Below are positions 23,407-30,835 of a stretch of DNA of 39,679 nucleotides, one piece after another (positions within the stretch are counted from its first letter, which is position 1; each line of letters opens with the position of its first letter). The position numbers were made by a program, and so were the translations under genes. Source of the stretch: Caulobacteraceae bacterium (lineage in GTDB: Bacteria; Pseudomonadota; Alphaproteobacteria; Caulobacterales; Caulobacteraceae); the NCBI GenBank assembly GCA_019748095.1, contig JAIEQA010000029.1:1-39679 (forward strand). Reading direction: 5' to 3'. Below the pieces are notes generated by a model. The model worked only from the letters and a program-made list of their open reading frames with translations, did no database searches and had not been told where the DNA came from.

Positions 23407-24294
23407 ATGGAGCGCGTGATGGCCGATTTCGAACATGTCTTTCAGGCCCCGCCGCCCGGCGCGGCAGCGGACTGGACGATCTCGCAGAACTGGCGGGCCT
23501 ATAGCCAGGTTGAGCACGATACCTGGGATACGCTGTACGCGCGGCAGATGAAGATCCTGCCGGGACGGGCCGCCGATGTCTTCCTGAAGGGGCTGACGGC
23601 CCTGGACCTGAACACGGGCGGCATCCCCGACTTCGCCCTGATGAATCCGAAGCTGAAGGCCCTGACCGGCTGGACCGTGGTCTGCGTACCCGGACTGGTG
23701 CCCGATGAGGTGTTCTTTGATCACCTGGCGAACCGCCGCTTTCCGTCTGGCCAGTTCATCCGCCGGCCGGACCAGCTGGACTATCTGCAGGAGCCGGACA
23801 TCTTCCACGATGTGTTCGGCCATGTCCCCATGCTGACCGACCCGGATTTCGCCGACTATATGCAGGCCTATGGCAAGGGCGGTCAGAGAGCCCAGTCGCT
23901 GGGGATGCTGAAGAACCTGGCCCGGCTGTACTGGTACACGGTCGAGTTCGGCCTGATGGACCAGGGCGAGGGCATGCGGATCTATGGTGCGGGCATCGTC
24001 TCCTCCGCGTCCGAGAGCGTGTTCGCGCTCGAGGACCCCTCGCCCAACCGGATCGCGTTTGATCTGGAGCGGATCATGCGGACCGACTACCGGATCGACG
24101 ACTTCCAGCAGGTCTATTTCGTCATCCCCTCGATCGAGGCCCTGAACGACGCCACGCTGGAGGATTTCGGCCCGATCTATGACCGGCTGAAGGGCCAGTC
24201 GGACATCGGTATCGAGGCGATCCAGCCCTATGACCGGGTGATCACCCGGGGGACCCAAGCCTATGCCCAGAAGGGCGGGAGATTTGCAGCATGA
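23407..24294 (+). CDS. phhA: Phenylalanine 4-monooxygenase
   Basis: A 295-residue pterin- and iron-dependent hydroxylase that converts phenylalanine to tyrosine. The iron ligands are visible: His134 and His139 in DIFHDVFGHVPML and Glu180 in YWYTVEFGLMD. Other signatures are YARQMKILPGRA and RRPDQLDYLQEPD. It has only the catalytic domain, as usual in bacteria. Two starts are possible: ATG 23407, or ATG 23419, which has GGAG six bases upstream and may be the true one. The lipoprotein gene overlaps its stop by four bases. No pterin-recycling gene (phhB) is seen nearby. Confidence 0.95.
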   Translation: MERVMADFEHVFQAPPPGAAADWTISQNWRAYSQVEHDTWDTLYARQMKILPGRAADVFLKGLTALDLNTGGIPDFALMNPKLKALTGWTVVCVPGLVPDEVFFDHLANRRFPSGQFIRRPDQLDYLQEPDIFHDVFGHVPMLTDPDFADYMQAYGKGGQRAQSLGMLKNLARLYWYTVEFGLMDQGEGMRIYGAGIVSSASESVFALEDPSPNRIAFDLERIMRTDYRIDDFQQVYFVIPSIEALNDATLEDFGPIYDRLKGQSDIGIEAIQPYDRVITRGTQAYAQKGGRFAA

Positions 24295-24623
24295 CGCGCA
24301 CGACCACCCTGTTCCTCATCGCGGGGATCGCGCTTTCGGCCACCGCCTGCACCGAGGCCAAGCGCGCCCGCAACGCCACGACGTTCGGCGACCAGCCCGC
24401 TGACATCACCTGCTGGACCTATGGCACCGAGACCTTCTCCGGGCGGTCGACGGGCAAGGTCGAGCACAACGATGGCGGGCGCATCGCCTTCGTCGATGCC
24501 GCCAACGGGCGCTACACCACGGTCGATGGCGAGTGCCGGGTGGTCTACGGGCCTGAGGGCGAGGACGCGACGGGCGCAGCGGGTGGGCCGGTCGCGCCGC
24601 CGCCCGCCGTGCCGGAAGCCTGA
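24291..24623 (+). CDS. Small predicted lipoprotein of unknown function
   Basis: A 110-residue protein with a lipoprotein signal peptide: hydrophobic LFLIAGIALSATA then Cys20 in a TAC lipobox, giving a predicted mature lipid-anchored protein. The mature part has two further Cys (ITCWTYGTE and DGECRVVYG) that could form a disulfide, and a Pro/Ala-rich C-terminus. It resembles no enzyme I recognise. Its ATG overlaps the phhA stop (ATGA), so it is translated with phhA, although a functional link is not obvious. The next gene is convergent and begins its 3' end 20 bases away. Confidence 0.8.
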   Translation: MTRTTTLFLIAGIALSATACTEAKRARNATTFGDQPADITCWTYGTETFSGRSTGKVEHNDGGRIAFVDAANGRYTTVDGECRVVYGPEGEDATGAAGGPVAPPPAVPEA

Positions 24624-24643
24624 GCCACCCCCGACCTCCGCGC

Positions 24644-25894
24644 CTACGGGGCCCGGGGCGGGCGGTTTGCGGGCCGGGGGCGGAACCTCAGTCCGAAGAA
24701 CGGGCGGAGCGGCGGGATGCGGCGAACCAGTTCATAGCCCGCGAAGGCCCCGCCGAAGGTGATGGCGACCAGAAGCGCGGCCTCCAGCCCCAGAGGCAGC
24801 TCCAGCCTCGGCAGATAGTGGCCCGCGACCACCGTGATGGTCTGATGCAGGATGTAGAGCGGGAAGACCGCCACCGTCAGGTAGCGCAGGGCCGGCCGAT
24901 CGAAATTCAGGTGTCTGGCCCCGAATCCGAGGATCGCCGCGATGGCACCCCACTGGATCGCCGCATAGGTCCAGCGCATCGCGATCCGCAGCCATGACGG
25001 CGGGTTTTCCGCGACCGGGGTCCAGAGCTGGATATCGCCGGGCAGACCGGTCCAGGTGAGCAGATAGGTCCACCAGGCCAGCCAGGCCGTGAGGGCCAGG
25101 CCCAGGGCGGCCCACCGGTTTGCGATCAGGGCCAGGCGGATCCGTTCGGACCGGGCGATCAGGAAGCCGAACAGGAAGAGCGGCAGGTAGACGCTGTGCA
25201 GGTACCAGTCGTCCACGAGGGCATGGGTCCGGTCGAAGACCGGGTAGAGCTGACGCGCCAGCCCCAGATACAGGACGGGCACAATCAGCAGGGCGGCCCC
25301 CGACATCGCCCGGTCCAGCCATCGCCCCAGCCGGGGCAGTCCGTCGCCCGTGACGGCCAGCAGGCCTGCCAGGACAAGGCTGTAGACCCACAGATAGGCG
25401 ACGAACCAGAGATGGTTCCACGTCGGGGTGGTGATGTCCCATTGGTGTTCGCCGCTCAGATACAGGGCGTAGAACTGCGGCCAGGGCTCCACCAGATGGG
25501 GCGTGTACTGGGCCACCTGGAACCAGGTCTGGGGCGGGACGATCACGAGCATGCCGAAGACCAGGGGCACGAACAGGCGGCCGGTCCTGTTGCGGGCCAG
25601 GGCACCCGCGCCGCGCAGGCCCGGAGACAGCCGGGTGGTCATGAACCGGGTCGCGAAGCCGGCGATCAGGAACAACAGCGCAAGCCGCCAGGGGCTGGAG
25701 AGGCTCATGGCCATCTCGATCCCCTCGATCGCCCGGGGACTGGAGGTGTGCCAGTCGCTCCCGGGCTCGTAGAAGACGCCAACGTGGTAGATGATCAGCA
25801 GGAAGAAGGCCGCCACGCGGATCCAGTCCAGATCGTATCGGCGGGATGAGGCGGCTTCGGGCGGGGACGTGACGGGGGACGGTGTCGGGGACAT
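24644..25894 (-). CDS. Acyltransferase family 3 membrane protein
   Basis: A 416-residue multi-pass protein with about ten hydrophobic helices. It opens with the acyltransferase-3 signature RRYDLDWIRVAAFFLLIIYHVG, containing the conserved Arg and His, and has the NHLWFVAYLWVYSL segment typical of the OpgC-like branch. Such proteins O-acylate glucans, lipopolysaccharide or other envelope sugars; the substrate here is unknown. The start codon at 25894 lies in a CATG shared with the divergent regulator gene; AGG seven bases upstream supports this start. The C-terminal tail is basic (RFRPRPANRPPRAP). Confidence 0.85.
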   Translation of the reverse strand: MSPTPSPVTSPPEAASSRRYDLDWIRVAAFFLLIIYHVGVFYEPGSDWHTSSPRAIEGIEMAMSLSSPWRLALLFLIAGFATRFMTTRLSPGLRGAGALARNRTGRLFVPLVFGMLVIVPPQTWFQVAQYTPHLVEPWPQFYALYLSGEHQWDITTPTWNHLWFVAYLWVYSLVLAGLLAVTGDGLPRLGRWLDRAMSGAALLIVPVLYLGLARQLYPVFDRTHALVDDWYLHSVYLPLFLFGFLIARSERIRLALIANRWAALGLALTAWLAWWTYLLTWTGLPGDIQLWTPVAENPPSWLRIAMRWTYAAIQWGAIAAILGFGARHLNFDRPALRYLTVAVFPLYILHQTITVVAGHYLPRLELPLGLEAALLVAITFGGAFAGYELVRRIPPLRPFFGLRFRPRPANRPPRAP

Positions 25895-26792
25895 GAGCGA
25901 CCTGATCGAAGGGAACGACCGCCCACGGGTGCGGGGGGAGACGGGCCTGTGGCAACGGCTGCGGGGCGAACGGCGCGACCCGGGGGACCAGCGGCCCGGC
26001 TACTGGCCGAAGGATCGCCGCGAGGCCGTGATCCTCGTGTTGATGGTGACCGGCATCATCGGCCTGTTCGCTATCGTCGGGGCCCTGACCAGCCTGTCGG
26101 ACCGCCCGGGACTTGAACCGTGGAAGGCCTGGACCTGGGCGCTGACCAGCGCGGCGACAGCCGTGCCGGGTGCCATCCTGTGCATGGCCGCAGTCCGCTA
26201 CGCCTCGCCCGCCGAGTGGGGCTGGCCGCGCGCCCTGGGCCTGCATGCGGCCGCGGCCCTTGCCTATACCCTGCTGCATGTCGGGGGGTTCGTCGCCCTG
26301 AGGAAGGTCGTCTATGCGGCCATGGGCGACAGCTACGGGGCCGGGCCCCTGCTGGACGAATTTCCCTATGAGCTGCGCAAGGATCTGCTGACCTATGCGG
26401 CCAATGTGACCCTGTTCTGGCTGGTCGGTGACCGCCAGCGCCGGGCCCGCAAGGTCGAGCCCCGGCCGACGTTCGACATCCGCGACGGCAGTCGACTGGT
26501 CCGGGTGGCGATCGATGACATCGTCGCCGTTTCCTCGGCCGGCAACTATGTCGAGTTCTGGCTGGCGGACGGACGTCGCCCGCTGATGCGCGCGACACTG
26601 GCGGCCGTCGAGGTCGAGCTGGAACGGTCCGGATTCGTCCGGGCGCACCGGTCGTGGCTGGTCAATGCCGCGCGGGTCACCGGCTTGCGCCCGGACGGTT
26701 CGGGGGACTGGACGGTCCAACTGGGCCTGATCGAGGCCCCGCTGTCGCGTCGCTTTCCGGGGGCGCTGGAACGGCTCAGGTCACCGCGCTGA
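25893..26792 (+). CDS. Membrane-anchored LytTR-type transcriptional regulator
   Basis: A 299-residue protein with an Arg-rich cytosolic N-terminus, about four membrane helices (45-66, 80-100, 113-133, 165-178) and a C-terminal LytTR DNA-binding domain (about 193-299: DGSRLVRVAIDDIVAVSSAGNYVEF, then GFVRAHRSWLVNAARV and APLSRRFPGALE). It has no receiver or kinase domain, so the membrane part may itself sense a signal. ATG 25893 has GGGG just upstream; its start overlaps head-to-head with the acyltransferase start. The divergent acyltransferase gene is a natural candidate target, by inference from the shared region only. Confidence 0.85.
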   Translation: MSDLIEGNDRPRVRGETGLWQRLRGERRDPGDQRPGYWPKDRREAVILVLMVTGIIGLFAIVGALTSLSDRPGLEPWKAWTWALTSAATAVPGAILCMAAVRYASPAEWGWPRALGLHAAAALAYTLLHVGGFVALRKVVYAAMGDSYGAGPLLDEFPYELRKDLLTYAANVTLFWLVGDRQRRARKVEPRPTFDIRDGSRLVRVAIDDIVAVSSAGNYVEFWLADGRRPLMRATLAAVEVELERSGFVRAHRSWLVNAARVTGLRPDGSGDWTVQLGLIEAPLSRRFPGALERLRSPR

Positions 26793-26809
26793 TCGCTCGT
26801 CATGGCCGA

Positions 26810-27043
26810 TCAGGCCGGGGTGCCGATGTCGCGCATGAACAGATGGACCAGCTGCGACACCCCGGTCATCCCGGCGATGTTCCGGAAATTCAGGCTCTTG
26901 CGGCTGTCCAGCTTGAAGCAGAGGGCGGTGTATTCGGTTGCGCCGCCGGGCACGGCATGGGCGAGGGCACTGTCAGGACGGCGCAGGGAGGCTTTGATGC
27001 ACAGGTCGCGAGTGGATGGTGCGAAAGGTGAAGGCGTATTCAC
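26810..27043 (-). CDS. Small protein of unknown family, divergent from an AraC regulator
   Basis: A 77-codon open frame whose codon use is strongly coding-like from about codon 14 to the stop: nearly every third base is G or C, with common codons CTG, GCC, ATC, GAC and AAG. The opposite strand translates to improbable sequence. The protein contains LCIKASLRRPDSALAHAVPG, then FKLDSRKSLNFRNIAGM and ends VHLFMRDIGTPA. I do not recognise a family. The GTG at 27043 has AAGG only three bases upstream, so the start may lie elsewhere; it could be a complete small gene or the remnant of a larger one. It is divergent from the AraC-type regulator, 62 bases away. Confidence 0.5.
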   Translation of the reverse strand: MNTPSPFAPSTRDLCIKASLRRPDSALAHAVPGGATEYTALCFKLDSRKSLNFRNIAGMTGVSQLVHLFMRDIGTPA

Positions 27044-27105
27044 GTCCTTATCCGTCCGCCGCGTGCTTCCATAAGGCGCTCATCACAGGCGAGAAGGAGT
27101 CGGGC

Positions 27106-27927
27106 TTGGCCACAGACGTGCAGAACTGGCTGTTCAGGGCACCCGGGGATATGGACCGGATCGAGGGCTGTTTCACGGGCGCGGCCTTCGGTCCGCACCG
27201 CCATGACATCTATGCGGTCGGGGTGACTCTCGAAGGCATTCAGAGTTTCGACTACCGCGGTGAAACCCGCCACTCGTTGCCGGGGCAAATGGTCGTGCTC
27301 CATCCCGACGAGCGCCATGACGGTCGGTCGGGTGATGGTGGGGCCTTTCGCTATCGGACGGCCTATATCCGGCCAACGGAGATTCAGGATGTCCTCGGCG
27401 GTCGTACCCTGCCGTTTATCGACGGTGGGGTTTCCGGTGATGCAAGGCTGGCTGCGGCCGTCAACGGACTGCTGGCGGACTACGAGCGTCCGCTGGGCCT
27501 GCTCGAATACCAGGATGCGCTGATTGAGATCGCAGGGGCGCTTGAAGCCGTAGCCGGCGGTGGGGGCGTGATCCGGCGCGCCAACCGGGACGCGGCCAGG
27601 ACTGCCCGGGACTACATCGACTCCTGTCTCGACGAGGCGTTTTCCCTGAGCGAGCTTGAGCAGGCCACTGGTCACGACCGCTGGCAGCTGTCGCGGGACT
27701 TTCGCGCCATGTTCGGCTGTAGTCCGTATCGCTATCTGACCCTGCGCCGCCTCGAGAAGGCGCAAGGCCTGCTGATGGAAGGCCGGACGGGTGCGGAGGT
27801 CGCGGCTGCCTGCGGATTTTCGGACCAGAGCCATTTCGGTCGGCAGTTCCGCAACGCCTACGGACTCGCACCCCTCGTCTGGATGAAATCGATCAAGCCC
27901 GCGCACGATCATTCTATCCGCGCCTGA
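27106..27927 (+). CDS. AraC-family transcriptional regulator
   Basis: A 273-residue regulator with an N-terminal cupin-like sensing domain (PHRHDIYAVGVTLEG at about 30-44, SLPGQMVVLHPDERHDG) and a C-terminal AraC double helix-turn-helix (about 175-265: YIDSCLDEAFSLSELEQATGHDRWQLSRDF in part, then AAACGFSDQSHFGRQFRNAYG). I chose TTG 27106 because AAGGAG lies six to seven bases upstream and the family begins here; an ATG at 27016 would add 30 residues unlike any AraC protein. The effector is unknown. It probably controls the divergent small gene or the CPBP protease gene 22 bases downstream. Confidence 0.88.
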   Translation: MATDVQNWLFRAPGDMDRIEGCFTGAAFGPHRHDIYAVGVTLEGIQSFDYRGETRHSLPGQMVVLHPDERHDGRSGDGGAFRYRTAYIRPTEIQDVLGGRTLPFIDGGVSGDARLAAAVNGLLADYERPLGLLEYQDALIEIAGALEAVAGGGGVIRRANRDAARTARDYIDSCLDEAFSLSELEQATGHDRWQLSRDFRAMFGCSPYRYLTLRRLEKAQGLLMEGRTGAEVAAACGFSDQSHFGRQFRNAYGLAPLVWMKSIKPAHDHSIRA

Positions 27928-27949
27928 GGCGACCGCCCCTAATACGGGC

Positions 27950-28834
27950 ATGACCTCAAAGACCCTCTTCTCCGCCGAAGCGCATCGGGGCTGGTTGCCC
28001 TGGGGGCTCCTGTCTCCCTTCCTGTGCATTGCCTTTGTGGCGATGTCCCTGTTGGGAACCTCTCCATGGCTGAAGAGCCTTGGGCTAGAGGATTCCAGCG
28101 GCGACCCGATCGGCTTGACCGGCGTCTATGCATTCCTGTTGATCCCGTTCGCCGCGCTGGGACTGCTGATCGTGGCCTGGGTTCGGCTGGTCGAGCGGCG
28201 GCCTCTGTCGACCGTTGGCCTGACGGGCCCCGCACCGGCAAGGACCCTGTTTGGCGGCATCCTGATCGGGGCCGTGATGATCATGGGGCTCATTGCGGCT
28301 GTCGGAGGGCTGGGCGGGTATGAGGTGGCGGGCCCCGGACGGGCCCTCGCCTCACCGCGGGTCATGGGCAGCATCGGTCTCCTGCTGCTGTGCTTCGTCG
28401 TTCAGGCCGGGGTGGAAGAACTTCTGTTCCGCGGCTGGCTGCTGTCTGCCGTGACGCGCAAGCTGGGCCTGCCGATCGGAGTCCTTCTCACGTCTCTCGT
28501 CTTCACCTTCCTGCACTGGTCGCCAAACCAGTACTGGCTGATCACGGTGAGCTCATTCGCGTTCTCGGCCTTCGCCTGTGCCTGGGCGATCCGCGCGAGG
28601 AACATCTGGGGTGTGATGGGATGGCACATCGGCTGGAACTGGTTGCTGTCCATCGGGTTCGGTCTGCCGGTCACTGGCCTGATGATTGATCTGCCGCCCC
28701 TGTTGGTCCACCTGGTCCCGCAGGGCCCTGACAGCTTGACCGGCGGGGCCGAGGGGCCGGAGGGGAGCTGGGTCTGCAGCCTGCTTTTCATGATCGGCAT
28801 TGCGGTCCTGCTGCTGCGACCGCGCAAATCCTGA
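27950..28834 (+). CDS. CPBP-family intramembrane protease
   Basis: A 294-residue membrane protein with about eight hydrophobic segments and the three CPBP (Rce1-like/Abi) motifs: Glu156-Glu157-x3-Arg161 in GVEELLFRGW, Phe185-x3-His189 in FTFLHW, and His226-x3-Asn230 in GWHIGWN. These form the glutamate-type protease active site within the membrane. Substrates of bacterial CPBP proteins are mostly unknown; some act in bacteriocin immunity or prenyl-protein processing. It follows the AraC gene on the same strand after 22 bases, so both may be transcribed together. It faces the small membrane-protein gene and shares a hairpin with it at the 3' end. Confidence 0.88.
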   Translation: MTSKTLFSAEAHRGWLPWGLLSPFLCIAFVAMSLLGTSPWLKSLGLEDSSGDPIGLTGVYAFLLIPFAALGLLIVAWVRLVERRPLSTVGLTGPAPARTLFGGILIGAVMIMGLIAAVGGLGGYEVAGPGRALASPRVMGSIGLLLLCFVVQAGVEELLFRGWLLSAVTRKLGLPIGVLLTSLVFTFLHWSPNQYWLITVSSFAFSAFACAWAIRARNIWGVMGWHIGWNWLLSIGFGLPVTGLMIDLPPLLVHLVPQGPDSLTGGAEGPEGSWVCSLLFMIGIAVLLLRPRKS

Positions 28835-28850
28835 CCGGCACCGAGCCGGT
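28834..28850. terminator. Hairpin between convergent genes, possible terminator
   Basis: ACCGGC-ACCGA-GCCGGT is a perfect 6-base stem with a 5-base loop, starting at the last base of the CPBP stop codon and lying 10 bases from the stop of the convergent membrane-protein gene. No T-tract follows on either strand, so intrinsic termination would be weak; a hairpin protecting 3' ends is also possible. Confidence 0.4.
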
Positions 28851-28859
28851 GGGGGAGCG

Positions 28860-29291
28860 TCATCCCGGGGACAGGGTCGGCCAGGCGATCCAGGTCCCGA
28901 CGGTGTAGAAGAGGCCATAGACCAGCACGATCAGTGAGCTCCACAGCACGAAGGGCTGGACGCCGCCCGGATTGATGACGAAGGCCGGGATCAGGACCAG
29001 ACCGCGAAGCAGATAGACCGTCGAGATCGCGATCAAAGCCGTTCGCATCAGGGGCAGGCGGGGGATCAGGCCGGCACCCGCGAAGGCATAGGCGGACCAG
29101 ACGGCCAGCACCGACGCGATGCCGATGGTCACGATCGTCGGGTAGAGGGAGCCCCGCTCGGCCATGCGGACCATCGCCTCGCCCGCGCCGAAGAACCGGT
29201 ACCAGGACGGTCCGCCGACGATCACCGCGAGATGCAGGACGGAGGCCGCCGCACTGAGGACCCCACCGGCGACAAGGAGTGGGTTTTCCAT
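28860..29291 (-). CDS. Four-helix membrane protein of unknown function
   Basis: A 143-residue protein with four predicted membrane helices (about 5-24, 45-66, 75-98 and 115-137). Notable residues are His19 in VLHLAVIVGG, the YRFFGAGEAM loop and a final TWIAWPTL segment. It shows no motif I can tie to an enzyme. ATG 29291 has GGAGG six bases upstream, and the gene begins 13 bases after the astB stop on the same strand, so it is probably the distal gene of the ast operon. Amino-acid degradation offers no clear reason for it; it may simply be carried on the transcript. Confidence 0.75.
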   Translation of the reverse strand: MENPLLVAGGVLSAAASVLHLAVIVGGPSWYRFFGAGEAMVRMAERGSLYPTIVTIGIASVLAVWSAYAFAGAGLIPRLPLMRTALIAISTVYLLRGLVLIPAFVINPGGVQPFVLWSSLIVLVYGLFYTVGTWIAWPTLSPG

Positions 29292-29304
29292 CGCCGACCT
29301 CCGG

Positions 29305-30636
29305 TCAGGTCCGCTGGAAGGGATAGAAGCCACTTCCCAGCCCGAGCAGGGCCGTGAGCTCGTCCAGGGCCCCGCGGCTTTCCGCGATCAGGGCCGGGTC
29401 AGCGAGGTCGGCCGGGGTCAGGGTGTCGCGGTACCAGCGGTTCGCCCATGCCGAAAGCCGAGCGTGCAGGGCCTCGGTCAGCCGCATGGCGGGGTTGGTG
29501 GCGGCCAGCTCGGCCTCGGTCAGGACGACGCGCAGGCGCAGGCAGGCGGGGCCACCGCCATTGCGCATCGACTGGCGCACATCGACGTATTCCACGCGGC
29601 CGATGGGGCCGTTGGAGGCGGTCAGGGATTGGGCGACGGCATGGGCGCGCGGGTTGTCGCGGGTCTCGGTCGGACAGATCAGGGTCAGGCGATCCTCGCC
29701 CGGGATCTGCACCAGCATGGAGTTGAACAGATAGCTGGAGATGGCGTCGGCGAGCGGCAGGTCGGCGGTGGAGACCTCGACGAAGATGGGCTCGAATCCG
29801 GTCGCCGCCGCGCGGATGGCCGTGTGGGTGGCGGCGGTGGCCTCGAAGGCTAGGGCGTGGTGGAACAGGGTATCGAGGGCCCCGACGCAGACGACGTCGT
29901 TGTGGAAGGTGCCGCCCGCGATGGCCGCGCGGGATTGCTGGGCCAGAACGGCACCGTTCGCGCCATGGCGGCGCGCGATTGCCTCGCTGGCCTGACGGGT
30001 CTGGCGAGCGGGGAAGGGGCCGTCCCAGACCTCGAAGGCGTCGCGGCCCCAGACCAGCAGGTTGACGCCGGCACTGCCATGGTCGGCGCACAGGCGGACG
30101 TGGTTGGCGGCACCCTCATCGGCGAGATGGGCGACGGCGGGCAGGGCGTCGTGGACGGCGAACCGGGTGGGGTCGGGGAAGAGGGCGTCCAGCGCGTGTC
30201 GGGTCTGGGCGTGTTCGAGACTGCGGTGAAGGTTGGTGTGCAGGTTGGCAGGCGTGAAGTGGACGCGGCCATCGGCGCTGTCGGCGGACGGCGTCACGGT
30301 GGCGGCGTTGGCGGCCCACATCGGGCTGGCCGAACAGGCGGCGGCGGCGAAGGCGGGGGCGTCCTTCCAGGCCTGTTCCAGAACGCGGGCGTCAGAACCG
30401 GTGAAGCCCAGGGTGCGAAGGAAGCCAATGTCGGGGCGTTCGTGCGGAGGCAGGACGAACTGGGGCAGGCCGAGGTCGGCCAGGGCCTTCATCTTGTCCA
30501 GACCCTGCAGCACGGCGGCGCGGGGGTTGGAGGCCTCGCCCCGGTTCAGACTGGAGGCGAGATTGCCGGGGCTGAGGCCGGCATAGGAATGGGTCGGGCC
30601 GATCAGGCCGTCGGCATTGGCTTCGAGGGCGGTCAC
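29305..30636 (-). CDS. astB: N-succinylarginine dihydrolase
   Basis: A 443-residue AstB, the second enzyme of the arginine succinyltransferase (AST) pathway; it converts N2-succinylarginine to N2-succinylornithine with release of CO2 and two ammonia. Family sequence is unmistakable: DGLIGPTHSYAGLSPGN near the start and FHNDVV, SSYLFNSMLV and QSMRNGGGPACLRLR further on. The catalytic residues fit positions known for the E. coli enzyme: Glu174, His245 and nucleophile Cys365. It is separated from astD by 199 bases that contain an inverted repeat pair. It is followed on the same strand by a small membrane protein. Confidence 0.95.
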   Translation of the reverse strand: MTALEANADGLIGPTHSYAGLSPGNLASSLNRGEASNPRAAVLQGLDKMKALADLGLPQFVLPPHERPDIGFLRTLGFTGSDARVLEQAWKDAPAFAAAACSASPMWAANAATVTPSADSADGRVHFTPANLHTNLHRSLEHAQTRHALDALFPDPTRFAVHDALPAVAHLADEGAANHVRLCADHGSAGVNLLVWGRDAFEVWDGPFPARQTRQASEAIARRHGANGAVLAQQSRAAIAGGTFHNDVVCVGALDTLFHHALAFEATAATHTAIRAAATGFEPIFVEVSTADLPLADAISSYLFNSMLVQIPGEDRLTLICPTETRDNPRAHAVAQSLTASNGPIGRVEYVDVRQSMRNGGGPACLRLRVVLTEAELAATNPAMRLTEALHARLSAWANRWYRDTLTPADLADPALIAESRGALDELTALLGLGSGFYPFQRT

Positions 30637-30640
30637 AGAT

Positions 30641-30821
30641 CCCTCTCCCCTTGCGGGAGAGGGAGATCGCGCACGGCGGCGCAGCCGTCGTTCTGGCGCG
30701 ATCGGGTGAGGGGTGAAACCCGGTGTCTGCCGATGAGGACTACCGGACGGAGCCGGACCGCGTCCTCGTACCCCTCATCCGTCGCGCTCCGCGCGACACC
30801 TTCTCCCGCAAGGGGAGAAGG
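30641..30821. repeat. Inverted pair of palindromic intergenic repeats between astD and astB
   Basis: The left end is a hairpin CCCTCTCCC-CTTGC-GGGAGAGGG (30641-30663); the right end is CCTTCTCCC-GCAAG-GGGAGAAGG (30799-30821). The two are inverted copies, with complementary loops. Inside lie further stems: GATCGCGC (30665-30672) with GCGCGATC (30696-30703), enclosing ACGGC/GCCGT, and GTCGCG-CTCCG-CGCGAC (30781-30797). GTGAGGGGT (30707-30715) and ACCCCTCAT near 30770 continue the symmetry. This resembles the dispersed REP-like palindromic elements found between genes in many alphaproteobacteria, here as a bimer. It may attenuate transcription or stabilise mRNA ends. Confidence 0.7.
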
Positions 30822-30835
30822 GAAGTGAGCAACGA

